From Jiangella asiatica (GTDB lineage Bacteria; Actinomycetota; Actinomycetes; Jiangellales; Jiangellaceae), in contig NZ_SMKZ01000054.1 of NCBI RefSeq assembly GCF_004349065.1, forward strand, positions 1 through 44,702: a stretch of DNA of 44,702 bases, given 5' to 3'. Position numbers and translations under genes: made by a program. Of the stretch, positions 8,181 through 16,522 are shown in pieces. The notes beneath the pieces are model-generated. The model was not told the DNA's origin, ran no database searches, and worked only from the letters and a program-made list of their open reading frames with translations. Numbering within the stretch: position 1 is the first letter of the stretch; every line of letters starts with the position of its first letter.

Positions 8181-9380
8181 TCAGACGACGCGGCCGCGGG
8201 TGACGACGGTGCGGCCCTCGGCGGCCCACAGCAGCGACGGGTCGCCGAACGGGTCGCCGTCGAACAGGACGAGGTCGCCGGCGGCACCGCTGCCGAGGCG
8301 GCCGAGGTCGTCGCGGCCGAGCAGCCGGGCGTTCACCGACGTGGCCGAGCGCAAGGCGTCGAGCACGCCGAGGACCTCGACCTGCAGCCGCAGCCCGACG
8401 AGCTGGTCGTCCTCGAGGTCACCCATCAGGTCGGTGCCGAAGCCGACGGGGGCTCCCGCGTCGCGGGCGAGCTCGATCGCGCGCTTGCCCTCGGACAGGA
8501 CCTCGCGGTTCTTCGCCTTGGAGATCGGGTTCATGCCCAACTCGTCGCCCCGCCGGTCCATCGCGTCGTAGGCGGCCAGCGTGGGCACCAGGAACGCGCC
8601 GTGCTCGGCCATCAGCTTCGCCGTCGGCGCGTCGAGCAAGTTGCCGTGCTCGATGGAGCGCACCCCGTTGGCGACGGAGTGCTCGATCGCCTCCGGCGAG
8701 TACGCGTGCGCGGCGACGTACGAGCCGCGGCGGGCCGCCTCATCGGTGATGGCACGCACCTCGTCCGCGCTGTACTGCGGCCGGCGGATCGGGTCGGTCA
8801 GCGAGACGACGCCGCCGGAGGTCATGATCTTGATGGCGTGTGCGCCCCGGCGGAACCGCTCGCGGACCGCGCGCCTGACCCCGTCGACGCCGTCGACGAT
8901 CTCGGTCATGTGGTTGTGCCCCACGCACAGGTCATGGTCGCCCGGACGCGGGTCGCCATGGCCGCCGGTCTGCGAGAGCGCCGGGCCGGTGTAGAGGTAC
9001 CGCGGCGCGGCTACCAGGCCCTCGTCGATGGCTCGGGCCAGGCCCGGGTCGCCGCCGGCGACGTCGCGGACCGTGGTGAAGCCCCGGCGCAGCGCGTTGC
9101 CGAGGCGCCGGGCCGCCTTGAGCGCGACATAGCTCAGCGGGCTGGACTCGATACCGACCATGTCGAGCCCGACGCCGTACGCGTGACAGTGCGCGTCGAT
9201 CAGGCCCGGGACCACCACCCCGCCCCGTGCGTCGACGACCTGACCGTCGCCGCCGGTCACCGAGGCGCCCACCTCGGCCACCACTCCGTCGACGATGCGC
9301 ACCCCGCCCTCGGACAACTCGGCATCGACGCCGTCGAAGATGCGGGCGTTGACGATGGTGATGCTCGACTGCTGGCCCAT
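8181..9380 (-). CDS. Metal-dependent amidohydrolase (imidazolonepropionase/prolidase-like)
   Basis: The 399-residue protein has the amidohydrolase-superfamily layout: an N-terminal small beta domain (ITIVNARIFDGVD), the barrel and the returning C-terminal strand (LVLFDGDP). Metal and catalytic residues are all present: His64 and His66 (DAHCHA), Lys184 (IKIMTSGG, carbamylated in binuclear members), His225 (AAHAY), His245 (SIEHGN) and Asp317 (GTDLMG). This subtype is usually annotated as an Xaa-Pro dipeptidase-like or organophosphate-acid-anhydrase-like amidohydrolase acting on C-N bonds of small cytoplasmic substrates; the actual substrate is not predictable. ATG at 9380 follows GGAGG. It seems monocistronic. 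The 160 bp upstream to the tRNA-Arg gene show nothing I can name. Confidence 0.9.
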   Translation of the reverse strand: MGQQSSITIVNARIFDGVDAELSEGGVRIVDGVVAEVGASVTGGDGQVVDARGGVVVPGLIDAHCHAYGVGLDMVGIESSPLSYVALKAARRLGNALRRGFTTVRDVAGGDPGLARAIDEGLVAAPRYLYTGPALSQTGGHGDPRPGDHDLCVGHNHMTEIVDGVDGVRRAVRERFRRGAHAIKIMTSGGVVSLTDPIRRPQYSADEVRAITDEAARRGSYVAAHAYSPEAIEHSVANGVRSIEHGNLLDAPTAKLMAEHGAFLVPTLAAYDAMDRRGDELGMNPISKAKNREVLSEGKRAIELARDAGAPVGFGTDLMGDLEDDQLVGLRLQVEVLGVLDALRSATSVNARLLGRDDLGRLGSGAAGDLVLFDGDPFGDPSLLWAAEGRTVVTRGRVV

Positions 9381-9540
9381 GGACGGTGGCCCCTCCGTGT
9401 ACGGCGACCTGGCGACACGTGACACCGTATAGGTGCTGTCAGCGCAGGTGACGGTCGGGCTGGCGGGCACGCGAACGTAGTGATTTCGGCCAGGACGCCC
9501 GGACCGGTACACTCGTTCATCGGTCCGCCGCGCGGGCCGG

Positions 9541-9613
9541 GCGCCCGTAGCTCAACGGATAGAGCATCTGACTACGGATCAGAAGGTTAGGGGTTCGAAT
9601 CCCTTCGGGCGCG
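9541..9613 (+). tRNA. tRNA-Arg (anticodon ACG)
   Basis: Acceptor stem GCGCCCG (9541-9547) pairs with CGGGCGC (9606-9612), with discriminator G at 9613. The anticodon stem is TCTGA/TCAGA around loop CTACGGA, giving anticodon ACG at 9574-9576 (first base normally deaminated to inosine), which reads CGN arginine codons. The T-arm AGGGG-TTCGAAT-CCCTT is canonical and CCA is not encoded. The 3' end faces a truncated tyrosine integrase, the usual attachment-site arrangement for actinobacterial integrative elements. Confidence 0.97.
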
Positions 9614-9623
9614 CCCACCGAAA

Positions 9624-9652
9624 CCCCAGGCCACAGCGACACCGGCCTGGGG
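9624..9652 (+). terminator. Hairpin downstream of tRNA-Arg
   Basis: Perfect 9-bp inverted repeat CCCCAGGCC / GGCCTGGGG with an 11-nt loop, starting 11 nt after the tRNA end. There is no T-tract. It likely terminates the tRNA transcript and sits between the tRNA and the integrase remnant. Confidence 0.7.
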
Positions 9653-9678
9653 ATTCGTCGTCTCTGGGCCATGGCTTG

Positions 9679-10070
9679 CTAACAGGGCACCGGCAGCGCG
9701 GCCGGCGGGTCGTCATCATCGCGACCGTCCGAGTCCGCATCCGAGGCGCCGTCGCTGTCCAACTCACGTGCGAAGATATCCGCCACGTCGGCCGCGCGCT
9801 GGCGGATGACATGCGCATAGACGCGGAGGGTGATCGCGGGACCGGCATGGCCGAGCCGTTCGGCCACCACGTGCACCGGCACACCAGCGAGCAGCAGCGT
9901 CGTCGCGTGCACGTGCCGCAGATCGTGGAGCCGAGCACGCGGCAGCCTGTCCGGCTCCATCACTGTCCGGTCGTACGCCTCGATCAGGCGCGGCATGAGC
10001 TGCGACACCGTGTCGGGAAACACTGGTCCGCCGAGTCCACGGGTGAACACGTGATCCTCATCGAGGCCGC
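9679..10070 (-). pseudogene. Tyrosine integrase, C-terminal remnant
   Basis: The minus-strand frame encodes the C-terminal catalytic part of a phage/ICE-type tyrosine recombinase. Visible features are the DHVFTRGLGGPVFPDTVS segment, the HxxR box RLHDLRHVHATTLLLAGV, the helix VHVVAERLGHAG with its conserved His, and VYAHV carrying the nucleophilic Tyr. Homology stops at about 10070, where a plus-strand reading frame of another gene begins, so the N-terminal two thirds (arm-binding and core-binding domains and the first catalytic Arg) are missing. The stop is the TAG at 9681-9679. Position and orientation relative to tRNA-Arg indicate that this integrase once mediated insertion into the tRNA 3' end. 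Not expected to be functional. Confidence 0.85.
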
Positions 10071-10073
10071 GCA

Positions 10074-10265
10074 CGACGGCGGTTTGACCACGCCGTCCAG
10101 CGCGAGCGCGACAACCGCGAAGAGCAGGAGATGATCGCTGCCAAGCGGGCCGAGCTTGCCGAGCAGGGCGCACCGGTCCTCGACCACGACGCGGCCTGCG
10201 ACCCAGCGCCCGCAGACCTGCGCGGCCTGGTCGACGCCGACGGCAACGACCTCACCGGGGACAAC
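10074..10265 (+). pseudogene. Partition/replication-type protein fragment (ParB-like)
   Basis: A continuous frame reads RRRFDHAVQRERDNREEQE then MIAAKRAELAEQGAPVLDHD and ADLRGLVDADGNDLT. The highly charged helix rich in Arg/Glu, followed by a Gly-Val-Pro-Val-Leu-Asp turn and an LVDADGNDLT segment, resembles the C-terminal region of ParB-like partition proteins of actinomycete plasmids and integrative elements. It has no plausible start, since the first codons run straight out of the integrase junction near 10070, and it continues in frame into an unrelated IstB-like tail. It is therefore a fused fragment. The ParB-like identity rests on memory of the family pattern and is tentative; its coding nature is clearer than its name. 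Confidence 0.45.
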
Positions 10266-10363
10266 GTAGCCGTGTTCGGGCGCGGTTACCGGCTGCCGCA
10301 CCACGCCAACGTCGTCATCACCGACGGCGAGTCCTACCGCATTCGACAAGCCCGAACGAAGGG
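10266..10363 (+). pseudogene. istB: IS21-family IstB ATPase, C-terminal remnant
   Basis: The same open frame continues as GRGYRLPHHANVVITDGESY and RIRQARTKG. This closely resembles the C-terminal end of IS21 helper ATPases (typically DRLLHHAHVVxTDGxSYRMREAR). The Walker-containing N-terminal portion is absent, so only the last ~30 residues of istB remain. The repeated terminal sequences at 10402-10476 immediately downstream are where the right end of an IS21 element should be, which supports the assignment. It is not functional. Confidence 0.6.
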
Positions 10364-10401
10364 AGCCACCATCCAAACCAGAAAACTGATCAACCTGAGG
10401 G

Positions 10402-10476
10402 GTGGGGACTTCTACTCGGCCCCAACGGGGACCACAACCTGGCCGTCGGCAACTCGCCGGGGAAGTCAGCCCTGGA
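10402..10476 (+). repeat. IS21-type terminal repeats
   Basis: Three imperfect copies of a ~20-bp motif follow the istB tail. The first is GTGGGGACTTCTACTCGGCC (10402-10421), the second CGGGGACCACAACCTGGCC (10426-10444) and the third a weaker CCGGGGAAGTCAGCCCTGGA (10457-10476). Each has GGGGA near its left edge and (T/C)GG near its right edge. IS21 elements carry such multiple transposase-binding repeats at their ends. No matching left end is visible in the window. Confidence 0.55.
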
Positions 10477-10486
10477 TCGGAGATCG

Positions 10487-11704
10487 CTATCTGGCTGGCG
10501 GCGGCGTGAGCCAGGTCGCCACCGAGAGAGCGGCGGCAGCCACGAGCGCGGACCCGACGCCGTGATGGGCCGCCAGCGCTCCGGCCGCGGCCGGCCCGGC
10601 GATGGTGCCGATGCCGAGGAAGAATACGGTCGCGCTGAATCCTGTGGTCGGGCGCTCCGGGAAGACCTGGTAGCTCCATACGGCGAGAAGTGCGGAACCG
10701 GCCATGAAGCTCGGGCCGTACAGCACGGCGGAAACACCGACGGCGGCCAGGGCTGAGGGGGCGGAGCCCAGGAGTGTCGACGCCACGGCGAGCAGGCCGA
10801 ACAGTGCCACGTGGGAGCGGCGCAGGCCCAGTCTGGCGAAGACTGCACCGGCGAAGATGCCGGCCGTCCCGGCCGTTCCCATGGCGGTCCAGAAGAGGGC
10901 CGCGATGCCGTCGTGGTCACCGGAAGGGGCCGCCGTGGTGATCGCATCGACAGCGAGCAGCCAGAAGACCGAACCCACGACGCCGTACGACAAGGCGGTC
11001 AGGTAGAGCGGTACGGCCTGGCGTCGGGCGAACCAGCCCAGGCCGAGCCGCGGCGGCCGTCGTCCACGGGTGGCCGGCCCGGCCGGCAGGACCCGGATGT
11101 TGTAGATGGTGGCAGCGAGCGCGCCGGCGCCGAAGAGCAGCCATGCGTACGTCCAGCTCGAACCGTGCAGCATCAGGGCCAGAGGGCCGGCGGCGGCGAC
11201 GCCGAACGCGGTGCCGCTCGGTATCAGGGCCAGCACCCGCTCCCGCCGTTCCGGCAGGACCATCCGCTCGGCCGCGTCGGAGTAGGGTGCCCAGATCCAG
11301 CCGGGACTGGTGCCGGCGAGGATGAGACCTGCGACCAGGGCCGGCCACCCGTTGGCCAAGGCCACCAGCGTCATCCCGACCGTGGCGGACAGGCCGCCGA
11401 CCGTGACGAGCGCACGGGGCCCCACGCGTGCGGCGAGGATGCCAACCAGAACCAGCGCCACGAGGTACCCGGCGTAGGTCGCACTTCCGATCAGCCCCAG
11501 AGCGGACATCGGAAGGTCGAAGTCGTCCCGGATGTCAGGGAGGAACAGGCCGTAGCCGTACCGGGCGAAGCCGAACGAGACGCCAACCGCGGCCAGGCCG
11601 GCGAGTCCCAGCCGGCGAGCGTTTGACAGCTTGGGGCGTGACGACCTGCGGTGCGAAGGGCCTGTGGTGTGTGTGCGGATGGTGGCGATTGGCATGGTCA
11701 CCAT
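10487..11704 (-). CDS. YbfB/YjiJ-type MFS transporter
   Basis: The ~405-residue protein is strongly hydrophobic, with about 12 membrane segments. Early motifs FGFARYGYGLFLPDIRDDF and GYLVALVLVGILAARVGPRA, with the Arg-containing loop between TM2 and TM3, match the YbfB/YjiJ branch of the major facilitator superfamily, proton-coupled exporters of unknown substrate. Two starts are possible, ATG at 11704 and ATG at 11695, neither with a strong ribosome-binding site; frames upstream would run through the regulator promoter. It diverges from a GlxA/AraC regulator with a 62-bp gap containing an inverted repeat, a common regulator-target layout. Its 3' end abuts the IS21 remnant but the gene appears complete. 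Confidence 0.85.
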   Translation of the reverse strand: MVTMPIATIRTHTTGPSHRRSSRPKLSNARRLGLAGLAAVGVSFGFARYGYGLFLPDIRDDFDLPMSALGLIGSATYAGYLVALVLVGILAARVGPRALVTVGGLSATVGMTLVALANGWPALVAGLILAGTSPGWIWAPYSDAAERMVLPERRERVLALIPSGTAFGVAAAGPLALMLHGSSWTYAWLLFGAGALAATIYNIRVLPAGPATRGRRPPRLGLGWFARRQAVPLYLTALSYGVVGSVFWLLAVDAITTAAPSGDHDGIAALFWTAMGTAGTAGIFAGAVFARLGLRRSHVALFGLLAVASTLLGSAPSALAAVGVSAVLYGPSFMAGSALLAVWSYQVFPERPTTGFSATVFFLGIGTIAGPAAAGALAAHHGVGSALVAAAALSVATWLTPPPAR

Positions 11705-11714
11705 GCTTCGATGT

Positions 11715-11736
11715 GCCACTGCCGACTGCCAGTGGC
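11715..11736. promoter_or_regulatory. Inverted repeat in the MFS/AraC divergent promoter
   Basis: GCCACTG (11715-11721) and CAGTGGC (11730-11736) form a perfect 7-bp inverted repeat with an 8-nt spacer, centred in the short gap between the divergent genes. It is a candidate binding site for the adjacent AraC-type regulator; the regulatory role is inferred from position only. Confidence 0.45.
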
Positions 11737-11766
11737 GTAAAGGACACCCTCCGATAAGATTTCGCC

Positions 11767-12732
11767 ATGACTGACGTGGAACCATTGCATCACGTGGCAG
11801 TCGTCGCATACGGGGGGATGTCCGCCTTCGAACTGGGCATCGTCACCGAGGTGTTCGGCGTCAAATGGCCCGGCGCGCCCGCATACCGGCTCACCGTGTG
11901 CGCGGAGGAGCCCGGTCAGGTGAACATGATCGGCGACGCGACCCTGCGCACACGGCATCGGCTCGAGACGCTCGCCGCCGCTGACACGGTCATCATCCCG
12001 AGTGTCTCGGACATCCACGACGAGGCGAGCCCGGAGCTGACGGCGGCGCTGCGCCAAGCACACAGCCGGGGCGCGCGGATTGTCTCGATCTGCACCGGCG
12101 CCTTCGCTCTCGCCTCAGCGGGCCTGCTCGACGGGCGGAGGGCCACCACCCACTGGCTGTATGCCGACGTCCTGCGCCGTAGGTATCCGCGCGTGGACGT
12201 CGACCCAACGCCGCTGTACATCGACGAGGGCGACATCTTGACCAGCGCTGGAAGCGCCGCGGGCCTCGATCTGTGCGTGCACCTGGTTCGCCGGGACCAC
12301 GGCGGCGTCGCGGCCAACCTGGTAGCGCGACGGCTGGTGGTGTCGCCGCATCGCGACGGCGGCCAGGCACAGTACATCGAGGCACCAGTCGCCAACGACT
12401 CGCAGGACGACCGGATAGCAACCAGCATGACCTGGGCCCTCGGGCGGCTCGGGGAACCGATGACGGTGGAGATGCTCGCTCGGCACGCCGCGATGTCTCC
12501 GCGCAGCTACTTACGGCACTTCACCCGAGCCACCGGCACCAGCCCGATCCGCTGGCTGATCGCGCAGCGGGTGCAAGCCAGCCTGCCTTTGCTCGAGGCC
12601 GCAGATACGCCGGTGGAACGGATCGCCGCGATGGTCGGCTTCGAGAGCGCAGTCACGTACCGGCACCACTTCCACCGGGCAATGCGCACCTCGCCGTCGG
12701 CGTATCGACGTGCGTTCCGGGCGACGACGTAA
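11767..12732 (+). CDS. GlxA-type transcriptional regulator (DJ-1/PfpI + AraC HTH)
   Basis: Residues ~8-190 form a DJ-1/PfpI-like amidotransferase fold with VAVVAYGGMSAFELGIVTEV, the nucleophile-elbow segment VSICTGAFALASAGLLDGR and ATTHW. Residues ~215-320 carry the two AraC helix-turn-helix motifs (TVEMLARHAAMSPRSYLRHF and VERIAAMVGFESAVTYRHHF, followed by SPSAYRRAF). Regulators of this GlxA/FtrA class sense small molecules through the N-terminal domain and usually control an adjacent transporter or catabolic gene, here most likely the divergent MFS exporter. The ATG at 11767 begins the recognizable DJ-1 strand. Length of 321 is normal. Confidence 0.92.
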   Translation: MTDVEPLHHVAVVAYGGMSAFELGIVTEVFGVKWPGAPAYRLTVCAEEPGQVNMIGDATLRTRHRLETLAAADTVIIPSVSDIHDEASPELTAALRQAHSRGARIVSICTGAFALASAGLLDGRRATTHWLYADVLRRRYPRVDVDPTPLYIDEGDILTSAGSAAGLDLCVHLVRRDHGGVAANLVARRLVVSPHRDGGQAQYIEAPVANDSQDDRIATSMTWALGRLGEPMTVEMLARHAAMSPRSYLRHFTRATGTSPIRWLIAQRVQASLPLLEAADTPVERIAAMVGFESAVTYRHHFHRAMRTSPSAYRRAFRATT

Positions 12733-12744
12733 ACAGCGCTCCTG

Positions 12745-13012
12745 GCTCGGGTTGTGCGAGAAGTCGCCGTAGGCACCAGCGGTGCGGTCGCTCGAACCCC
12801 ACGGTCCACGGCGCGGCCATCAGATACTGCGTCGGGACCACCGGCGTAGTCGCCCATAGCGGTGATCGCGGCGCTGAGCTCGGATGCGGCGCTGGCGTGG
12901 ATGCGCTCGCCGTTGAGGTAGGCACCACGGTCCGGATGGCGGTGAAGCGCTCGGCGAGCAAGGGCAGGTCGACGATCCCCAGCACGGGCGTGCCGTCGAC
13001 GATCAAGCCAAG
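12745..13012 (-). pseudogene. Inositol-monophosphatase-like remnant, frameshifted
   Basis: Two frames of the minus strand together give LGLIVDGTPVLGIVDLPLL, AERFTAIR and then, after a one-base shift near 12925, GAYLNGERIHASAASELSAA and ITAMGDYA. This is the middle of an inositol-monophosphatase/histidinol-phosphatase family protein (substrate-loop region, the GVVDLP strand and the xGAxLNGxRI hairpin). The N-terminal metal motif and the C-terminal part are missing or unrecognizable. The upstream edge runs directly into the glycerate-kinase remnant, so the two are joined by a deletion. Not functional. Confidence 0.7.
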
Positions 13013-13233
13013 CGACGATCCGCGCCTCGACCTCGTGGCTCGCGCCGCCCGCGGCGAGCATGGCCTCCACGGTCCCTTCGCCTCCGTCGGCCACCGGAAC
13101 GCTCGACACCCGAGCCTCGGGGCACGCCGCGCGGACACCGGCCGCCATAGCCGCAGGGGCCTCGTCGGCACTGAGCGTTCCCCTTGAACTTGTCCGGGGC
13201 GACGAGAACCCGGGGATGTCCGGTCACGGCCAC
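13013..13233 (-). pseudogene. Glycerate kinase, N-terminal remnant with frameshift
   Basis: A GTG at 13233 with AAAGGAG upstream starts a frame reading VLVAPDKFKG, the glycerate kinase N-terminus. One extra G in the run near 13183 shifts the frame. After the shift the protein continues TLSADEAPAAMAAGVRA and VPVADGGEGTVEAMLAAGG, the second glycerate-kinase signature. The remaining ~300 residues are absent; from ~13012 the sequence is inositol-phosphatase-like. The gene follows the AEC transporter gene by 20 nt on the same strand, so it was the last gene of that operon. Glycerate kinase would phosphorylate the glycerate produced by aldarate or glyoxylate catabolism. Confidence 0.8.
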
Positions 13234-13253
13234 GGCTCCTTTCGTCGAGCGGA

Positions 13254-14177
13254 TCACGCGAAAATCGCCGTGATTAGCAGGATCAGCGGCAGTGACAGCA
13301 GCGTGGTGAGCAGGACCGCCTCGCGGGCCAGGCCGAACGACACCCCGTAGCGGACGGCGTGGACGAAGATGTTCTGCGCGGACGGCAGGGCGGCGACGAC
13401 CATGGCGGTCAGGAGTTCGCGGCCGTCCAGCCCGAAGAGTCTGGCCCCGACCGCGTAAGCGATCGCGGGAGCGGCGACGGTCTTGAGAACCACCGCGAGC
13501 CACATCGCGCCGCTGTCCCGCCCACGGCCCGGCAGCGGCGCACCGTACAGCGACAACCCGAAGGCCAGGAGCATGAGCGGGACGGCAGCACCGCCCAGCA
13601 TCTCGATCGGCGCCATGACGATCTCCGGCGGGTGCCAGCCGACGGCGGCGACGACGAAGCCCAGCGCCACCGAGACCACCAGAGGATTGCGGGTCGCGGC
13701 CAGCCGCACGCGCCAGCGGCTGGTCCCGCCGCGTCCGGTCAGCAGGTCCAGGGCGATGAAGCTCAGCGGCATCATGACGAGGACCTGGAAGAGCATGACA
13801 GGCGCGACGACCGCCGCGCTGCCGACCACCAGCACCAGCAGCGGGATGCCCAGGTTGTTGGTGTTGACGTAGCTGGCGCACAGGGCCCCGATCACGACCT
13901 CCTGGCTTGGTCGCAACAACAGGAGGCGGGCCAGTACGACATAAAGCAGGGCGACGACCGTCGCGGTGACGACGGCCACCGTCGCGGCACCGGAGAAGAC
14001 GGCCCGCACGTCGGCTCGGTACAAGATGGTGAACAGCAGGGCCGGGGCGGCCACCGAGAACGACAGCCGCGACAGCGGGACCTCGGCGGCGTCACCGAGC
14101 AGCTTGATGCGACCGAGCACGTACCCGATACCGACGACGACGCCGAGGAGCGCGAATCCGCTCAGGACCTCCGGCAC
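13254..14177 (-). CDS. AEC-family transporter (auxin efflux carrier type)
   Basis: This 307-residue, highly hydrophobic protein has about 10 membrane segments in two inverted halves. The recognizable features are an N-terminal ALLGVVVGIGYVLGR segment, LSFSVAAPALLFTILY, the central cytoplasmic-loop region with YVNTNNLGIPLLVLVVGSAA (the conserved Asn-Asn-Gly crossover motif), and ALPSAQNIFVHAVRYG near the C-terminus. Bacterial AEC proteins export or import small organic acids such as malate or malonate. It sits ~36 nt after the acyl-CoA dehydrogenase gene on the same strand and just before the glycerate kinase remnant, suggesting a carboxylic-acid transport role in that operon. Confidence 0.87.
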   Translation of the reverse strand: MPEVLSGFALLGVVVGIGYVLGRIKLLGDAAEVPLSRLSFSVAAPALLFTILYRADVRAVFSGAATVAVVTATVVALLYVVLARLLLLRPSQEVVIGALCASYVNTNNLGIPLLVLVVGSAAVVAPVMLFQVLVMMPLSFIALDLLTGRGGTSRWRVRLAATRNPLVVSVALGFVVAAVGWHPPEIVMAPIEMLGGAAVPLMLLAFGLSLYGAPLPGRGRDSGAMWLAVVLKTVAAPAIAYAVGARLFGLDGRELLTAMVVAALPSAQNIFVHAVRYGVSFGLAREAVLLTTLLSLPLILLITAIFA

Positions 14178-14213
14178 TGACCGACCCCTCGTCGACCCGG
14201 CGTCATCGGTTCG

Positions 14214-15407
14214 TCATGCGAGGAGATCCCGCGCAACGATGTTGCGCTGGATCTGGTTCGTGCCCTCGATGATCTGGAGCCCCTTCGCCTCCCTCATGAA
14301 GCGCTCCATCGGGTAGTCCGTGCTGTAGCCGTTGGCTCCGAAGATCTGCAGGGCATCGACCGTGATCTTCATGGCGGTGTCGGTGGCGAAGGTCTTGGCC
14401 ATGCCGATCAGCGGGGCGGCTTCGCGAGGAGAGGTGCCGCCGTCCAGCACCGCGGCGGACTTGTACACCAGGTGGCGGGACGCTTCGAGCCCGATCTTCA
14501 TGTCGGCAAGCATCCACTGCAGCCCCTGGAAGTCTGCGATGGCCTGGCCGAACGCCCGGCGTTCCTTGGCGTAGGCGACCGCATGGTCCAGCGCTCCCCG
14601 GGCGAGGCCGAGCGCACGGGCGCCGACCAGGGGGCGGAGCAGCGTGAACGTGCTCGCCGCCGTGCCAAAGCCCTTTCCCTCCTCGCCGAGCCGGTCGGAC
14701 TCGGGGACGAATACGCCGTCGAACCGGACCTCGCACGAGGGGATGGCGCGGCCGCCGATCTTGTTCATCTTCCGGCCCAGGTGAACCCCCTCGGCGCCGG
14801 TCGCCACGACGAAGGTGCTCAGGCCCTTGTGCCCGGCCTCCCCTGTGCGCGCGAAGGTGACGAAGTAGTCCGAGACCGGCGCGTTGCCGGCCCAGACCTT
14901 CGTGCCGGTCAGCCGGTATCCGCCGGACACGTGCTCCGCCCTGGTGTGGAGGTTCGCCATGTCCGAACCGACCTCGGGCTCGGTGTTGGCGGTGGAGAAG
15001 CGCAGTTCGCCGCGGGCGAGGCCGGGCAGGTACCGGGAGCGCTGTTCGTCGTCGCCCGCCAGGCTGATCGCGAAGAACGGCTGCCAAGTCATCATCAGCA
15101 GGTATGACGTGTTGTAGCACGCGCGGGTCAGCTCCTCGATGACCAGCGCGCACGTCAGGATGCCCGCTTCCTGGCCACCGTCCTCGGAAGAGAACGGGAG
15201 CGCGAGCAGGCCCTCGGCGAGGAGTAGCTCGAACATGTCCTGCGGGTAGTCGCCGGTGCGGTCGCGTTCGGCCGCTCCGGCCCCGACCGGACCGTCCGCG
15301 AGCCGGCGGACACGTTCGACGATTGCCTGCTGCTCGGTCGTCAGCGCGTACTGCTCGCCGGTGTCGTGCGTGCGCTGGGCGGTGGAGCTCTGCGTGGTGG
15401 TGTTCAC
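14214..15407 (-). CDS. Acyl-CoA dehydrogenase
   Basis: Acyl-CoA dehydrogenases introduce an alpha-beta double bond into acyl-CoA with FAD and pass electrons to ETF. The 397-residue protein has the N-terminal helical domain ([32 protein letters not shown]), a beta domain with the FAD/substrate signatures [18 protein letters not shown] and GTKVWAGNA, and the C-terminal helical domain with [20 protein letters not shown]. The motif [18 protein letters not shown] carries the catalytic-base Glu at the position of medium/short-chain enzymes. The GTG at 15407 overlaps the CoA-transferase stop by 4 nt (GTGA), indicating translational coupling. The substrate is probably the CoA ester made by the neighbouring CoA-transferases. 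Confidence 0.94.
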   Translation of the reverse strand: MNTTTQSSTAQRTHDTGEQYALTTEQQAIVERVRRLADGPVGAGAAERDRTGDYPQDMFELLLAEGLLALPFSSEDGGQEAGILTCALVIEELTRACYNTSYLLMMTWQPFFAISLAGDDEQRSRYLPGLARGELRFSTANTEPEVGSDMANLHTRAEHVSGGYRLTGTKVWAGNAPVSDYFVTFARTGEAGHKGLSTFVVATGAEGVHLGRKMNKIGGRAIPSCEVRFDGVFVPESDRLGEEGKGFGTAASTFTLLRPLVGARALGLARGALDHAVAYAKERRAFGQAIADFQGLQWMLADMKIGLEASRHLVYKSAAVLDGGTSPREAAPLIGMAKTFATDTAMKITVDALQIFGANGYSTDYPMERFMREAKGLQIIEGTNQIQRNIVARDLLA

Positions 15408-16522
15408 AGCTGTTCCTGTCGCGGGTTGTGGGGTGCGGGACAGAGAGCGGGATCGGTGGGATTGTCGGCCCGGAGCTCGCGGAGCACGGCCTCGGTGTGC
15501 TCGCCGAGCAAGGGCGGAGGGATGGTCGCCGGCGGCCACGGGGGATCGGCGTCGAACGGCGTGCGCAGTTGGTTGAGGTCGCCGACGATGGGATGCGCGA
15601 CGCGGACCGTCCGGGTGGGCGGCCCGGGAAGGACGTCGGACAGGTCCTGGACAGGCGCGGCGGTCACGCCGGCGGCTTCGAAAGCGCGCAGGGCGGCGTC
15701 CCGGCACGTTAGGGCGAGGTGGTCCCGGAGGCCGCGCGCGGTGCCAGCGGAGATGCCGAGTGCCCGACCGGCCAGTTCGCCGTCGTCGCACTCCAGCCAC
15801 AAAGCATCGCCGGCGGCGCAGACATAGGAGCCCCGCACGCCGGGCTCGTGAGCGGGTTCGGCCTCGGGCGCCTCGCCGGCACCGGTCATGCGGTCGACCT
15901 GGGCGTAGAGCTGGGCGTCCAGGAGATTGAGATCGATGACGCACCCCTGCCCGGTGCGGCGGCGACGAAGCAGCGCCGCCATGATGGAGCCAGCCGCGAG
16001 CGCGGCCGCGGCGAAGTCGGGCAGACTCACGCCCATCCGCACCGGCGCGCCCGCGGCCCGGCCGGACTCGTGCATCGCCCCGCTGATCGCCTGGATCACC
16101 GGATCGTTGGCGGGCCGGGCCGCGGCCGGTCCGTCGTTGCCGAAAGCGGAGATCGCGCAGTGGATCAGCCCGGGGTTCGCCCGGCGCAGGACGACCGGAC
16201 CGACGCCCAGCCGGTCGACCGTCCCGGGACGGAAGTTGTGCACGACGACGTCCACGTCACGCGCCATGGCCTGGACGATGCGCTGACCGGTCGGCCTCTT
16301 CAGGTCAAGGGCGACCGCTCGCTTGCCGCGATTGCAGCTGAGGAAGACCGCCGACTCCGCGCCGCTGTAAACCGCGCCGATCGAGCGCCCGATCTCGCCG
16401 CGGCCGGGCGGCTCGACCTTGACCACATCGGCGCCGAGGTCGGCGAGCGTCTGGGTGCACCAGGGGCCGGCCACGAAATGGGTGAGATCGAGGACCCGGA
16501 CACCGGCGAGCGGGCCGGTCAT
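15404..16522 (-). CDS. CaiB/BaiF (family III) CoA-transferase, copy 1
   Basis: Family III CoA-transferases move CoA between carboxylic acids through an aspartyl-CoA intermediate. The sequence shows the family opening [20 protein letters not shown] and [14 protein letters not shown], then [28 protein letters not shown] and SAFGNDGP. The catalytic Asp169 lies in VSLPDFAAA, matching the position in formyl-CoA transferase. At 372 residues it is somewhat shorter than the ~400-residue norm. It overlaps the GH88 gene upstream and the acyl-CoA dehydrogenase gene downstream by 4 nt each, so all are coupled. It probably activates an acid for dehydrogenation. Confidence 0.92.
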   Translation of the reverse strand: MTGPLAGVRVLDLTHFVAGPWCTQTLADLGADVVKVEPPGRGEIGRSIGAVYSGAESAVFLSCNRGKRAVALDLKRPTGQRIVQAMARDVDVVVHNFRPGTVDRLGVGPVVLRRANPGLIHCAISAFGNDGPAAARPANDPVIQAISGAMHESGRAAGAPVRMGVSLPDFAAAALAAGSIMAALLRRRRTGQGCVIDLNLLDAQLYAQVDRMTGAGEAPEAEPAHEPGVRGSYVCAAGDALWLECDDGELAGRALGISAGTARGLRDHLALTCRDAALRAFEAAGVTAAPVQDLSDVLPGPPTRTVRVAHPIVGDLNQLRTPFDADPPWPPATIPPPLLGEHTEAVLRELRADNPTDPALCPAPHNPRQEQL

